Assembly (NCBI GenBank): GCA_965223815.1
Contig: OZ245019.1
Location: 124,001-188,000 of the forward strand
Origin: HKST-UBA178 sp965223815
Lineage (GTDB): Bacteria > Pseudomonadota > Gammaproteobacteria > Chromatiales > Chromatiaceae
Length of the DNA: 64,000 nt
Direction of reading: 5' to 3'
Positions 16,738 through 25,342 of the stretch are shown here, one piece after another. The first letter of the stretch is position 1, and each line of letters begins with the position of its first letter. Both the position numbers and the translations under genes were made by a program. The notes beneath the pieces are model-generated. The model worked only from the letters and a program-made list of their open reading frames with translations. It did no database searches and was not told where the DNA came from.

Positions 16738-17555
16738 AACGCCTCTTCCGCCAGGGTCTCTCCAATCCGCGACTGGTATGGCTGTCACTGTTATTGGTTG
16801 CTTCCCAGGCGGTGCCTGCGACGCCCCCGACGATCGCACTGGTCATGGATGATTTGGGAAACCATAAAGCACTGGGAGAGGCAGCGCTCAACTTGCCTGG
16901 GAGTCTGACCTTTGCGTTTTTGCCCCACACTCCGTTTGCCGATTCGCTGGCGAAGTCGGCGCATCGCAAGGGTAAGGAGATTATGCTGCACCTGCCCATG
17001 GATGCTTATGGGGGCGGAGGCCTAGGGCCGGGTGCTCTCAACTTGCACATGACTGAAGCCATGTTTAAGTCAACCATGAGCAACAGCCTGGAAGCGATTC
17101 CTCACGTAGTTGGCGTGAATAATCATATGGGCAGCCTGTTAACCCGCCATCCCGGCGCTATGGCGTGGGTCATGGATGTGGTGCTTGAGCGGCAAGGTCT
17201 ATACTTTATCGATAGCAGGACAACCCATGAGACCGTAGCCCAGGAGCTAGCAGAGGAATACGGTATACCCAATACTCGAAGGGATGTGTTTTTGGACAAC
17301 CAGCGTGATCCGGTTTCCATAAAACGGCAATTCAATTTATTGCTCTCCAAGGCGGAGACGGAGGGCTACGCCTTGGGTATATGCCACCCCTACCCGGAAA
17401 CTGTGAGGGTATTGAAGTCGCTACTCCCAAGTCTGGAAGCCCAGGGCATCAGGTTGGTTAGTGCATCGGAGTACATTCGTCTGCAGCGGAGTCAGGAAAC
17501 ATGGCCAGAACCCTCGTCCCCCTCGCCCAAGGTTGTGAAGAACTCGAAGCGGTAA
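16734..17555 (+). CDS. Divergent polysaccharide deacetylase family protein (YibQ-like)
   Basis: A 273-residue protein with an N-terminal signal (LVWLSLLLVASQAVPA) and a divergent polysaccharide deacetylase barrel. Segments are IALVMDDLGNH, FAFLPHTPFADSLA, EIMLHLPMDAYG, VVGVNNHMGSLLTRH and FIDSRTTHETVA. These Asp and His positions resemble the metal site of deacetylases. The biochemical role is not established. Genes of this family regularly follow envC and ctp, implying work on the envelope. The GTG start overlaps the protease stop (GTGA). The last 55 nt overlap the DJ-1 family gene. Confidence 0.88.
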   Translation: MKRLFRQGLSNPRLVWLSLLLVASQAVPATPPTIALVMDDLGNHKALGEAALNLPGSLTFAFLPHTPFADSLAKSAHRKGKEIMLHLPMDAYGGGGLGPGALNLHMTEAMFKSTMSNSLEAIPHVVGVNNHMGSLLTRHPGAMAWVMDVVLERQGLYFIDSRTTHETVAQELAEEYGIPNTRRDVFLDNQRDPVSIKRQFNLLLSKAETEGYALGICHPYPETVRVLKSLLPSLEAQGIRLVSASEYIRLQRSQETWPEPSSPSPKVVKNSKR

Positions 17556-18052
17556 CTATTATCGACCTGCTTCGCCGCGCTGGTGTGGAAGTCGTTGCAG
17601 CGGGACTCTCGCATGGGCCGGTGAAGGCCAGCAGAGGTGTCCAATTGATACCTGACTGCACGCTCGATGATGTCATGGAACAATCATTCGACATGATCGT
17701 GCTGCCCGGGGGGCAACCAGGCTCGGATAATTTGGAGGCGGATGAAAGAATTGCCCAATTGCTGCAGCGGATGGCCGGTGCCGGGCAGATTACCGCTGCT
17801 GTCTGTGCCGCACCCAAAGTCCTCGCCAGGGCTGGTGTTCTCAGGGGACGGAAAGCAACCGCTTATCCGGGGGTACTGGATAAGGTGGCTGCGGAGGTGA
17901 GCGTTATATGCCCTGATCCTGTGATACAGGATGGGAAGGTGATTACTTCACGGGGGCCGGGCACCGCTATGGATTTTTCGCTGACGCTGATAGAGGAACT
18001 GATGGGGAGGGAACGGCGAAAGGAGGTGGAGGCCGCACTGGTCAGGCCCTAA
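17501..18052 (+). CDS. DJ-1/PfpI family protein (YajL-like)
   Basis: A 183-residue cytoplasmic protein of the DJ-1 superfamily. It has the N-terminal LVPLAQGCEELEAVTIID with the conserved Glu, FDMIVLPGG, the nucleophile elbow AAVCAAPKVLA (Cys near residue 106) and the TSRGPGTAMDF segment. YajL and DJ-1 proteins are described as oxidative-stress chaperones and possible deglycases; the activity is debated. The reading frame starts inside the 3' end of yibQ (55-nt overlap), so it is translationally coupled or uses an internal site. Its stop overlaps the convergent ubiB stop by 11 bp. Confidence 0.92.
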   Translation: MARTLVPLAQGCEELEAVTIIDLLRRAGVEVVAAGLSHGPVKASRGVQLIPDCTLDDVMEQSFDMIVLPGGQPGSDNLEADERIAQLLQRMAGAGQITAAVCAAPKVLARAGVLRGRKATAYPGVLDKVAAEVSVICPDPVIQDGKVITSRGPGTAMDFSLTLIEELMGRERRKEVEAALVRP

Positions 18053-19697
18053 ACCAGGTTCGTACCAAAATAAGACTACCGCTAACGGCGAGTATTATAC
18101 CACTGCTGGTGATAAGCGAGGCCGGCAACAGAATGCTCGGACCGAGGGTCAGCAGCAGCGTCCCGGAGACGAGCAGAGAGCTGCCGGAAATGGTTTGGAC
18201 AACGTTTCTGTTGGCAGATTTGATTTCCCGCTGTAGTTCCAGCAGTTGTTCCGACTTCATAGACAGTTCCAACTGCCCCTCGCTGGCGTCCTTGAGGACC
18301 TTGTGTAGAATGAGAGGGACGTCGGCGGCATGTTCAGTAATTCTGGGCAGGTTGTTACGCAGTTTCCTCGAAAAGGCACCGGGCCCCATTTGTTCAGTAG
18401 TCCAGCGCTCCAAAAAAGGTTTTGCAGTGGACCAGAGATCCAACTCCGGGTAGAGCTGGCGTCCCAGGCCTTCGATATAGAGCAGCGTTTTCTGTAGCAG
18501 CACCAGTTGCGGCTGAATCTCCATATTGAAGCGGCGTGCTGTCTGGAACAGGCTCAATAGAAAATGGCCGAAGGAGATCTCGCTGAGGGGCTTGTTGAAA
18601 ATAGGTTCGCACACGGAGCGAATAGCAGCCTCGAATTCATCCACTCGGGTGCCCTTGGGTACCCATCCGGATTCCACATGCAGTTCCGCAACCCGATAGT
18701 AGTCGCGATTGAAGAACGCCAGCAGGTTCTCTGCCAAATAGCGCTGGTCGTTGACTGTCAGTGAGCCTACGATGCCAAAGTCCACCGCAATGTAGCGTCC
18801 GCTAGGCTCCACGAAGATATTGCCTGGGTGCATGTCTGCATGAAAGAAGTTGTCGCGAAATACTTGGGTGAAGAATATCTCCACTCCCTGCTCCCCAAGC
18901 TGTTTCATGCTGATACCCTGGGCCTTCAGGCCCGGGATATCGCCAACCGGCGTGCCGGATATCCGTTCCATGACCAGCACATTGCGCCGGGTCAGGTTCC
19001 AATAGACTTCCGGGACGTAGAGTAGTTTACTGCCTTCCCAATTGCGTCTAAGTTGGGAGGCGTTGGCTGCTTCCCGCCGGAGATCCAGCTCATCCAGTAT
19101 CGTCTTTTTGTAGTCTTCCACGACTTCCAGGGGGCGGAGCCGGCGCGCCTCATGCCAATAGCGATTGGCGAGGCTTGCGATCAGGGTGAGTAGCCCCACA
19201 TCCCGGCGAATGGTTTTTTCGATATCCGGCCGTAAGACTTTTACCACCACCCGCTTTCCATTTTTTAGACGCGCGGTATGCACCTGAGCGACCGAAGCAG
19301 AGGCGAGTGGAACCTCATCGAAATCATCAAGCAGCGACCCGACCGGTTGTCCAAAGGCCTGTTCGACGATCGCCCGTGCCTGCGCACCTGAAAATGGCTG
19401 CACCGAGTCCTGAAGCTTGGACAGTTCATCCCCTATCTCGGCGGTAACCAGATCCCTGCGGGTGGAGAGTATTTGCCCGAACTTGACAAAGATGGGGCCG
19501 AGGTCCTCGAGGGCGCGTCTGATTCGTACAGGAAAAGGGGGTAACTTGTTACGCCTTATCCAATACAGCGGCGAGAGATAGATAAGAAAGCGCACCGGCC
19601 GGAAAATGTGGGCTGCAAGAATGACCTCGTCCAGACCGTGGTGGAGGAGTACCCAGTTGATGTGCAGCAGTCGCAGGGCCTCGCTGGGGCGTATCAT
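18042..19697 (-). CDS. ubiB: Ubiquinone biosynthesis protein UbiB (ABC1/ADCK atypical kinase)
   Basis: A 551-residue membrane-associated ATPase/kinase-like protein needed for ubiquinone synthesis. The signature GPIFVKFGQILSTRRDLV contains the KxGQ motif. A-loop-like LASASVAQVHTA, VVKVLRPDIEKTI and the ADMHPGNIFVEPSGRYIAVDFG segment are also present. Two C-terminal hydrophobic helices (about residues 500-548) anchor it. It is the third gene of ubiE-ubiJ-ubiB, and its start overlaps the ubiJ stop by 4 nt. Activity probably concerns extraction or delivery of quinone intermediates rather than hydroxylation. Confidence 0.96.
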   Translation of the reverse strand: MIRPSEALRLLHINWVLLHHGLDEVILAAHIFRPVRFLIYLSPLYWIRRNKLPPFPVRIRRALEDLGPIFVKFGQILSTRRDLVTAEIGDELSKLQDSVQPFSGAQARAIVEQAFGQPVGSLLDDFDEVPLASASVAQVHTARLKNGKRVVVKVLRPDIEKTIRRDVGLLTLIASLANRYWHEARRLRPLEVVEDYKKTILDELDLRREAANASQLRRNWEGSKLLYVPEVYWNLTRRNVLVMERISGTPVGDIPGLKAQGISMKQLGEQGVEIFFTQVFRDNFFHADMHPGNIFVEPSGRYIAVDFGIVGSLTVNDQRYLAENLLAFFNRDYYRVAELHVESGWVPKGTRVDEFEAAIRSVCEPIFNKPLSEISFGHFLLSLFQTARRFNMEIQPQLVLLQKTLLYIEGLGRQLYPELDLWSTAKPFLERWTTEQMGPGAFSRKLRNNLPRITEHAADVPLILHKVLKDASEGQLELSMKSEQLLELQREIKSANRNVVQTISGSSLLVSGTLLLTLGPSILLPASLITSSGIILAVSGSLILVRTWFRA

Positions 19698-20314
19698 CCG
19701 CTGTTCTCCAGCTTGGCGCTCAATAACTTCAGACGTGCCTGGAGCCGTTCGACGTCATCCCGTAGGGCATCGACATCGGCAAGAAATTCTTCGATTTCCA
19801 AGCGTACGGGCAATAGACGCAACTCTTCCTGGAGATACTCGCCCAAGTTCGACGTGAAGGCCTCCGATCTTCCTTTTCCCCAGTCTCCAGCCTGACGGAA
19901 TAGACTCCCGAGCCTGTGAGCGATGAGATCGCCGAACACCTTGGACAGCTGTTCTTCCCAATCGATATCAAGATCCGACAGCAGATTGCCAAACTGATGG
20001 GCGAGCTCGGTATCACCCGCTATTTTCACCTCTCCCGTGTTAAGTTTTTGGCCGCTTTTCCGCCGATCGTTCATCTGCGTCAGGGCGATCAGATTCCCGC
20101 TAATGCGGCAGTCCGGCTCCCCCTCGTAACTCGAGAGCACCTGAACGCGGCCGGGTCCTGGAGCCAGAAACAGCTCGAGTTCCGGCCCGGGAAGATGGAA
20201 TCCGATCACTTTGCCGTGCAGTTGCTCGAAGCCCGCCTGGGTGTCGGGGTCGAGCGCGAGCATCCGGTTGATGGTCTCTTCGAGGCCAGCGCAAATCAGG
20301 GTGGGGAGTCTCAT
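19694..20314 (-). CDS. ubiJ: Ubiquinone biosynthesis accessory factor UbiJ (SCP2 domain)
   Basis: A 206-residue protein with an N-terminal SCP2 lipid-binding fold (about residues 1-115, with IGFHLPGPELELFLAPGPGRVQV). A C-terminal helical and coiled-coil part follows (ADVDALRDDVERLQARLKLLSAKL). UbiJ with UbiK scaffolds the soluble Ubi complex and binds ubiquinone intermediates. Its position between ubiE and ubiB is conserved. Sequence conservation is low in this family, so context carries much of the call. Confidence 0.92.
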   Translation of the reverse strand: MRLPTLICAGLEETINRMLALDPDTQAGFEQLHGKVIGFHLPGPELELFLAPGPGRVQVLSSYEGEPDCRISGNLIALTQMNDRRKSGQKLNTGEVKIAGDTELAHQFGNLLSDLDIDWEEQLSKVFGDLIAHRLGSLFRQAGDWGKGRSEAFTSNLGEYLQEELRLLPVRLEIEEFLADVDALRDDVERLQARLKLLSAKLENSG

Positions 20315-20371
20315 GTTATTTTCAATCCAATCTCCCTTGGTGCCGATCTCCGACGCTTAATATATTATCGT

Positions 20372-21121
20372 TCAGAGTTTGAAACCGCGATGAATAGCGA
20401 CTACACCTCCAGTCAGATTGTGATAGTCGCAATGCTCGAAACCTGCCTGTTGCAGCATCTCCTGGAGGGTCTCCTGATCGGGGTGCATCCGAATGGATTC
20501 CGCCAGATAGCGATAGCTCGCTTCATCATTTACCACCATCTTTCCGATAAGCGGGAGTACCTTGAATGAGTAAAGGTCGTAAAGGGTCCTGAAGGGCTTG
20601 CTCTTGGGGTGGGAAAACTCGAGTATTAAAACCCGCCCACCAGGTTTCAGGCTCCCGTACATTTCGTTCAGCGCTTGTTGCTTATCGGTAACATTGCGCA
20701 GTCCGAATCCTATGGATACGCAGTCGAAACTGTGCTCCGGAAAAGGGATATGCTCGGCGTTGAGCTGTATGTAGCGCAAATTGCCCAACAGACCCCTGTC
20801 CACCATCCTCGATCGTCCCTGTTGCAACATGGCGGCATTGATGTCTGACATGATTACCAGCCCATGAGGTCCGACCAAACCGGCGAAGCGTGCCGCCAGA
20901 TCACCGGTACCTGAGGCCAAATCTAAAACACGTTGGGCCGGCCGGACGCCTGCAAGTTCTATAGCTGCCCGTTTCCAAAGCCTGTGCACACCCGCAGACA
21001 TCAAGTCGTTCATCAAGTCATAGCGGGAGGCAACGGAATCGAACACCTCTCTGACTCTAGATGCCTTGTCGCCGGCGTTGACCTGCTGGTAGCCGAAGTG
21101 CGTGGTATCTTCTTGTTTCAT
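20372..21121 (-). CDS. ubiE: Ubiquinone/menaquinone C-methyltransferase UbiE
   Basis: A SAM-dependent methyltransferase for the C-methylation step of ubiquinone (and demethylmenaquinone). The product is 249 residues with FDSVASRYDLMNDLMSAGVHRLWK, the SAM loop VLDLASGTGDLA, FDCVSIGFGLRNVTDK and PGGRVLILEFSHP. The C-terminus VVAIHRGFKL is the usual family ending. It leads the ubiE-ubiJ-ubiB cluster and follows DUF971 and hslVU on the same strand. Confidence 0.97.
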   Translation of the reverse strand: MKQEDTTHFGYQQVNAGDKASRVREVFDSVASRYDLMNDLMSAGVHRLWKRAAIELAGVRPAQRVLDLASGTGDLAARFAGLVGPHGLVIMSDINAAMLQQGRSRMVDRGLLGNLRYIQLNAEHIPFPEHSFDCVSIGFGLRNVTDKQQALNEMYGSLKPGGRVLILEFSHPKSKPFRTLYDLYSFKVLPLIGKMVVNDEASYRYLAESIRMHPDQETLQEMLQQAGFEHCDYHNLTGGVVAIHRGFKL

Positions 21122-21199
21122 GTTTTCGAACTCCGGTCCCTTGGCGGTGGGACCTTACCCGGTGATTCTAGTACCGGTGGGAGCCAGAGGGAAACAGGC

Positions 21200-21568
21200 T
21201 CAAGATGGCTGGTCCTGGCGTTTGTGTCCCGAGGCTTCCAGACGGGAGAGATACTCTTGCCACTTTTGCTCATGATTGGCCCCGAGTTCATAGAGGGTAT
21301 CCCAGGAGTAGATACCGGTATTATGGCCGTCATCGAAGTGGAGGCAGACAGCATAGTGTCCTACAGGATCTATCCGGTCTATATTCACTGTCTCCTTGCC
21401 CAGCTGTAATACCTCCTGGCCTGGGCCGTGACCCTGCACCTCTGCCGACGGTGAATAAACCCGAAGATACTCGCAGGGAAGGTTGAAGTGAGCGCCGTCA
21501 TCGAACGTCAACTCCAGAATCCTGGATTGGCGATGTAGGTTCAGCTCGGTTGGTACATGTTTCGACAT
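21200..21568 (-). CDS. DUF971 protein (gamma-butyrobetaine hydroxylase N-terminal-like domain)
   Basis: A 122-residue protein consisting of one DUF971/GBBH-like N-terminal domain: LHRQSRILELTFDDGAHFNLPCEYLRVYSPSAEVQGHG, then IDRIDPVGHYAVCLHFDDGHNTGIYSWDTLYELG. This small domain also occurs in iron-sulfur carrier proteins and in GBBH, where it binds zinc. No catalytic function is known for stand-alone versions. Its place between hslU and ubiE is common in Gammaproteobacteria. Confidence 0.9.
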   Translation of the reverse strand: MSKHVPTELNLHRQSRILELTFDDGAHFNLPCEYLRVYSPSAEVQGHGPGQEVLQLGKETVNIDRIDPVGHYAVCLHFDDGHNTGIYSWDTLYELGANHEQKWQEYLSRLEASGHKRQDQPS

Positions 21569-21589
21569 GCCATCTGTTCCTCGTTTTCT

Positions 21590-22930
21590 TTATAGGATGA
21601 AGCGGCTCAGATCTTCGTTGGAGGCCAGCTCGTTGAGATTATTGTCAACATAGGCTGCGTCGATGACGATGCTGCTCCCCGGTACCTCTGATGCGGTAAA
21701 TGAAATGCTCTCCAGCAGACGCTCCATTACCGTGTGGAGCCGCCTAGCGCCTATGTTTTCAGTGTTCTCGTTTACCTGCCAGGCAATTTCCGCTATCCGT
21801 TGGATGCCGTCTTCGGTGAACGAGAGGCTGACACTCTCGGTCTCCATCAACGCCGTGTACTGGTCGGTCAGGGAAGCATCCGGTTCGGTTAGAATGCGTA
21901 CGAAATCGTCACTGGTCAGCGCGCTCAATTCGACACGAATAGGGAGGCGTCCCTGTAGTTCGGGAATGAGGTCTGAGGGTTTGGCAAGATGGAACGCACC
22001 AGAGGCGATAAAGAGAATGTGATCGGTTTTTACCATTCCCTGTTTAGTAGATACGGTACAACCCTCGACCAGGGGCAACAGGTCACGTTGGACCCCTTCC
22101 CGAGAGACGTCCGGGCCACCGTATTCCGATCGTCGGGCCACCTTGTCCAATTCGTCGAGAAAAACGATGCCGTTTTGTTCCACCATCTCCAGCGCGCGTA
22201 GTTTAAGATCTTCGTCGTTGACGCGTTTGGCGGCTTCCTCATCCTTTAGAATCTTGAGGGCATCTTTGATGCGCAATTGCCGCTTCCGGGTACGGTTATT
22301 TCCCAGGTTCTGAAACAGTCCCTGTAATTGATTTGTCATCTCCTCCATACCCGGCGGCGCCATTATCTCCACGCCCAGGGAGGCACCAGAGACTTCGATT
22401 TTTACCTCTTTATCGTCCAACTCCCCATTACGCAGCCGGATGCGAAGCTTATTACGGGTAGCTGAGTCGTCATGGCTGCCGCGATCGCTTTCGGTCTCCC
22501 AACTGTTGGCTTTGGGGCGCGGCAACAGGGCATCGAGAATACGTTCTTCCGCTGCATCCGCAGCTTTGTCCTGGACTTTCTCGAGTTCCTGTTCGCGAAC
22601 CATCTTCATTGCCGAATCGGCCAGATCACGGATGATCGATTCGACATCTCTTCCCACGTAGCCCACCTCGGTGAATTTCGTTGCTTCGATCTTAATGAAC
22701 GGAGCATTGGCTAATTTAGCCAGCCGGCGAGCAATCTCGGTTTTTCCCACCCCGGTCGGGCCGATCATCAGAATATTTTTTGGGGTGATCTCGTTGCGCA
22801 GGGACTCCGCAACTTGGGTGCGGCGCCAGCGGTTTCGCAAGGCAATCGCAACCGACCTTTTGGCGGCATCCTGTCCGACGATATGTTTGTCCAGCTCTTT
22901 GACGATCTCTTGGGGTGTGATTTCAGGCAT
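21590..22930 (-). CDS. hslU: ATP-dependent protease ATPase subunit HslU
   Basis: The AAA+ unfoldase ring of the HslUV (ClpYQ) protease. The product is 446 residues. It has TPQEIVKELDKHIVGQ, Walker A IGPTGVGKTEIARRLA, the pore loop KFTEVGYVGRDV, an insertion (I) domain at about 110-245, Walker B IVFLDELDKVA, and the HslV-contacting C-terminal end DLSRFIL. It lies 12 bp after hslV on the same strand, the standard order. Confidence 0.98.
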   Translation of the reverse strand: MPEITPQEIVKELDKHIVGQDAAKRSVAIALRNRWRRTQVAESLRNEITPKNILMIGPTGVGKTEIARRLAKLANAPFIKIEATKFTEVGYVGRDVESIIRDLADSAMKMVREQELEKVQDKAADAAEERILDALLPRPKANSWETESDRGSHDDSATRNKLRIRLRNGELDDKEVKIEVSGASLGVEIMAPPGMEEMTNQLQGLFQNLGNNRTRKRQLRIKDALKILKDEEAAKRVNDEDLKLRALEMVEQNGIVFLDELDKVARRSEYGGPDVSREGVQRDLLPLVEGCTVSTKQGMVKTDHILFIASGAFHLAKPSDLIPELQGRLPIRVELSALTSDDFVRILTEPDASLTDQYTALMETESVSLSFTEDGIQRIAEIAWQVNENTENIGARRLHTVMERLLESISFTASEVPGSSIVIDAAYVDNNLNELASNEDLSRFIL

Positions 22931-22942
22931 GGCAGGCGACGC

Positions 22943-23488
22943 TCATAGATCGGCGTCCAGCTCCTCTATGGTCAGGTTGTGATTGGTGAATACACAGATA
23001 TCGGCCGCGATGACCAGCGCCTTTTCCACCATCTCCCGGGCGTCGAGGTCGGTGTTGTGGAGGAGCGCTCGGGCGGCAGCAAGGGCAAAAGATCCTCCCG
23101 ATCCAATGGCCATCAGACTCTCCTCGGGCTCGATCACATCGCCGGTACCGGAAATAATCAACGATGTGGTTCGGTCAGCCACCACCAACAAGGCCTCCAG
23201 CCGTCGCAATGAGCGGTCGGTACGCCAGTCCTTGGCCAGTTCTACAGCGGCCCTTGTCAGGTGACCGTGATGTTTCTCCAGCTTGCCCTCGAACCGCTCG
23301 AAAAGCGTGAACGCATCGGCGGTGGCCCCTGCAAATCCGGCGATTACTCGCTCCTTGTAGAGCCTACGCACCTTGCGGGCGTTACCCTTCATTACGGTGT
23401 TACCCAGGGAGACCTGTCCGTCCCCACCGATCACCACCTTGCCGTTTCGTCTGATGGAGAGAATTGTTGTGCCTCTAAATGGCTCCAC
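22943..23488 (-). CDS. hslV: ATP-dependent protease peptidase subunit HslV
   Basis: The proteasome-like threonine peptidase of HslUV. The product is 181 residues with TTILSIRRNGKVVIGGDGQVSLGNTVMKGNARKVRRL. In family members the threonine of TTI becomes the N-terminal nucleophile after processing; here a short leader MEPFRG would be removed. The IGSGGSFALAAARAL segment is also present. A sigma-32-like promoter lies about 115 bp upstream, fitting heat-shock control of hslVU. Confidence 0.97.
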   Translation of the reverse strand: MEPFRGTTILSIRRNGKVVIGGDGQVSLGNTVMKGNARKVRRLYKERVIAGFAGATADAFTLFERFEGKLEKHHGHLTRAAVELAKDWRTDRSLRRLEALLVVADRTTSLIISGTGDVIEPEESLMAIGSGGSFALAAARALLHNTDLDAREMVEKALVIAADICVFTNHNLTIEELDADL

Positions 23489-23603
23489 GCATTGGTCCTC
23501 GTCAATTAGGCTTTCAGTCTTTCTGCGCCGATTCGGCCTCCGACCGCCATTACGGATGTGTAGTAGTGATTACCGAACCGGTTCGCTATTCTAACTGAAG
23601 CAG

Positions 23604-23629
23604 ATTGGGGGAATAACCCTTATTTCAAG
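23604..23629 (-). promoter_or_regulatory. Sigma-32-like heat-shock promoter of hslVU
   Basis: On the minus strand, CTTGAAA (23629-23623) is followed after 12 bases by CCCCAAT (23610-23604). This is close to the sigma-32 consensus CTTGAAA / CCCCAT-T. The spacing is near the short end of the usual range. Predicted transcription would start near 23597, about 110 nt before the hslV ATG. Confidence 0.62.
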
Positions 23630-23862
23630 AGCTGGGGTAAACCCGTCCCGGAAAGTCATTTAGTGTCTGCCGGAGAATCCACTCGATGTCTCTTTTTGCT
23701 CAAAAACTTTCGCTTGCTGGGACCCACATTGCTTGCTTGGCGGGATTCATAATTGGCGAAGTGCGGGGTGACCACCTTGAGTAGTGCCATATTGTATGTA
23801 AAAGTGTCCACAGGCACGCTTGAAATAATCGTGCCCCAAGTCATTGACGGAAGTTAAGAAAC
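23630..23862. other. Gap between the hslVU promoter and the coiled-coil gene pair
   Basis: No gene is supported here. A 62-codon minus-strand open frame (23656-23844) has no family resemblance or good ribosome-binding site. The stretch probably holds the promoter of the plus-strand coiled-coil gene at 23863, but no clear -35/-10 pair was identified. Confidence 0.5.
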
Positions 23863-24444
23863 ATGACTGAAAAAAGCAGTGGTGGTGTCAGGGTGGGAAA
23901 CGAGGAGATCCAGCAACAGCAGTTACTGCGGGCGATCAGTTCGTTCGAAGGCATCATGCTTAGCCAGATCGATATCAAGAATAAGCTCGCCGACCGGCTG
24001 AACTATAGTATTCGAGCGGGGATTATCATTCTTGCAATCATTGCGGTTTCCATCCTTGTCCTGCTGCTTACGCTATCCTCCCAGATCAACCGTATTTCTG
24101 ATGTTGTCAGTGAGATGAACCAGGATTTCGCTATTGTTGCGGAGAACATGGCGCAGATAAGCGGCCACGTCAGCTCTATGGAACTCAGAGTGGCGAAACT
24201 GCGAGAGATAAACGAGCAGACAACGGTCATGGACCGGGAGATGGAGGGAATCGCGGAAAATCTGGAATCTATGCAGACCGCCGTGGGTGAGATTGGCGGC
24301 CATCTGCTTCAGGTTCGCGGTAATGTGGGCAATATCTCGGTGTCTATGGATCGTATGGATTTCGAAGTGTTGAACATGAGTAGGGAGATGCACAGGATGG
24401 GGGGGTCGGCGCGTAGTCTAAACAAAATATTCCCTTTCCCCTGA
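23863..24444 (+). CDS. Membrane-anchored coiled-coil protein of unknown function (first of a pair)
   Basis: 193 residues, family not recognised. The N-terminal 50 residues are cytoplasmic-like and helical, followed by one membrane helix at about 51-72. About 115 residues of predicted coiled coil follow, with methionines at many core-like positions (SSMELRV, TVMDREMEGI, VSMDRMDFEVLNMSREMHRM). The protein ends in a short aromatic/proline tail, NKIFPFP. The next gene encodes a protein of the same architecture with a similar tail, NPFMP, so the two look like paralogues that may form a hetero-oligomer. No catalytic motif is visible; a structural, scaffold or sensor role is only a guess. Confidence 0.8.
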   Translation: MTEKSSGGVRVGNEEIQQQQLLRAISSFEGIMLSQIDIKNKLADRLNYSIRAGIIILAIIAVSILVLLLTLSSQINRISDVVSEMNQDFAIVAENMAQISGHVSSMELRVAKLREINEQTTVMDREMEGIAENLESMQTAVGEIGGHLLQVRGNVGNISVSMDRMDFEVLNMSREMHRMGGSARSLNKIFPFP

Positions 24445-24599
24445 CTGCGTTTAGAAATACTCATGGCCATTATGAAACCACCCACAATCGCCCCAGCCAG
24501 CCGTGAATTCGCGGCTTGCAGCAGGTGGAGTCATGAGTATGGGGATGAGTTATTGCTTTGCGCCAGCACCGGGTCGGTAAACCCTAGGAGTGTGAGACT

Positions 24600-25139
24600 A
24601 TGTCGGACGATCCAAGAAAGGTTTTCGTAGAGGTAGTTGCCCGTTTAGGGCGTGAGCAGCAGATACACCTGGATGAGCGTCATCGTCACTTTTGGGTTAC
24701 TAATCTGGTGATACTGACCATCTCGGGAATGCTGGTTGTCATCGCGGTCTTCAATGTCTACTACATTAAGGTGCTCTACCAGGATCTAAATGGCATCGTT
24801 TTCAACATGGACTCCATGCATGACAATCTGCGGCATGTAAAAGGGAACATGCTCGATATTACCGAGCGGGTCAGCGATTTCGATCACCACATGGCGTATA
24901 TGGACGAAATCACCGGAAATACGGCGTCGATGTCAGAATCGTTACCTAGGATTGGAGGGGCAATGAGCCTGATGGCTGGTCAGGTATCCGGAATTAACAA
25001 TGAGATGAGCGTACTGCGTGGCGGGATGTCGAATATTGACCTCCGTCTCGCGCATATGATCGGGAGCGTGGCAAGTATGCGTGAAAATGTAAGGCAGATC
25101 GCCAAACCGATGGGAATGATGAATCCCTTTATGCCATGA
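24600..25139 (+). CDS. Membrane-anchored coiled-coil protein of unknown function (second of a pair)
   Basis: 179 residues, family not recognised. A charged N-terminus (about 1-30, HLDERHRHFW) precedes one membrane helix at about 32-55. A long methionine- and glycine-containing coiled coil follows (NMDSMHDNLRHVKGNMLDI, SVLRGGMSNIDLRLAHM), with the C-terminal tail GMMNPFMP. Architecture and tail match the preceding gene. AGGAGTG upstream of the ATG at 24600 is a good ribosome-binding site. The 155-bp gap between the two genes contains a small inverted repeat (AGCCG...CGGCT near 24500) but no strong terminator, so co-transcription is possible. Confidence 0.8.
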   Translation: MSDDPRKVFVEVVARLGREQQIHLDERHRHFWVTNLVILTISGMLVVIAVFNVYYIKVLYQDLNGIVFNMDSMHDNLRHVKGNMLDITERVSDFDHHMAYMDEITGNTASMSESLPRIGGAMSLMAGQVSGINNEMSVLRGGMSNIDLRLAHMIGSVASMRENVRQIAKPMGMMNPFMP

Positions 25140-25217
25140 GTGAGTAGTGCCAAAAGTCCGCAACAAGGAGTGATACGGCCGGGTGTCGTTAAACTCCGAT
25201 TTTAACCTCATGTCCGA

Positions 25218-25246
25218 TTGTTGTTTCTATCCGTGTCACCTATAAT
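25218..25246 (+). promoter_or_regulatory. Probable sigma-70 promoter of maeB
   Basis: TTGTTG at 25218-25223 and a perfect TATAAT at 25241-25246 are separated by 17 bp. The downstream 96-nt leader contains a GC-rich stretch (25260-25300) that could fold, before the ATG at 25343. Confidence 0.6.
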
Positions 25247-25342
25247 TTCACGCCCACCGTCCGCCGGCCGGGCCGACAGCGCTCCGCCGGGCTCGGTCAC
25301 CTAATATTCACCTATAACCCGACTCCCTGGGGATTCACCATC

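Noticed and set aside
16734..17555. YibQ read as an active polysaccharide deacetylase
   Set aside because: The family is divergent and I could not confirm a complete set of metal and catalytic residues, so only the family name is used.
23656..23844. 62-codon minus-strand open frame in the hslV upstream gap
   Set aside because: No family features, no convincing ribosome-binding site, and composition like non-coding sequence.
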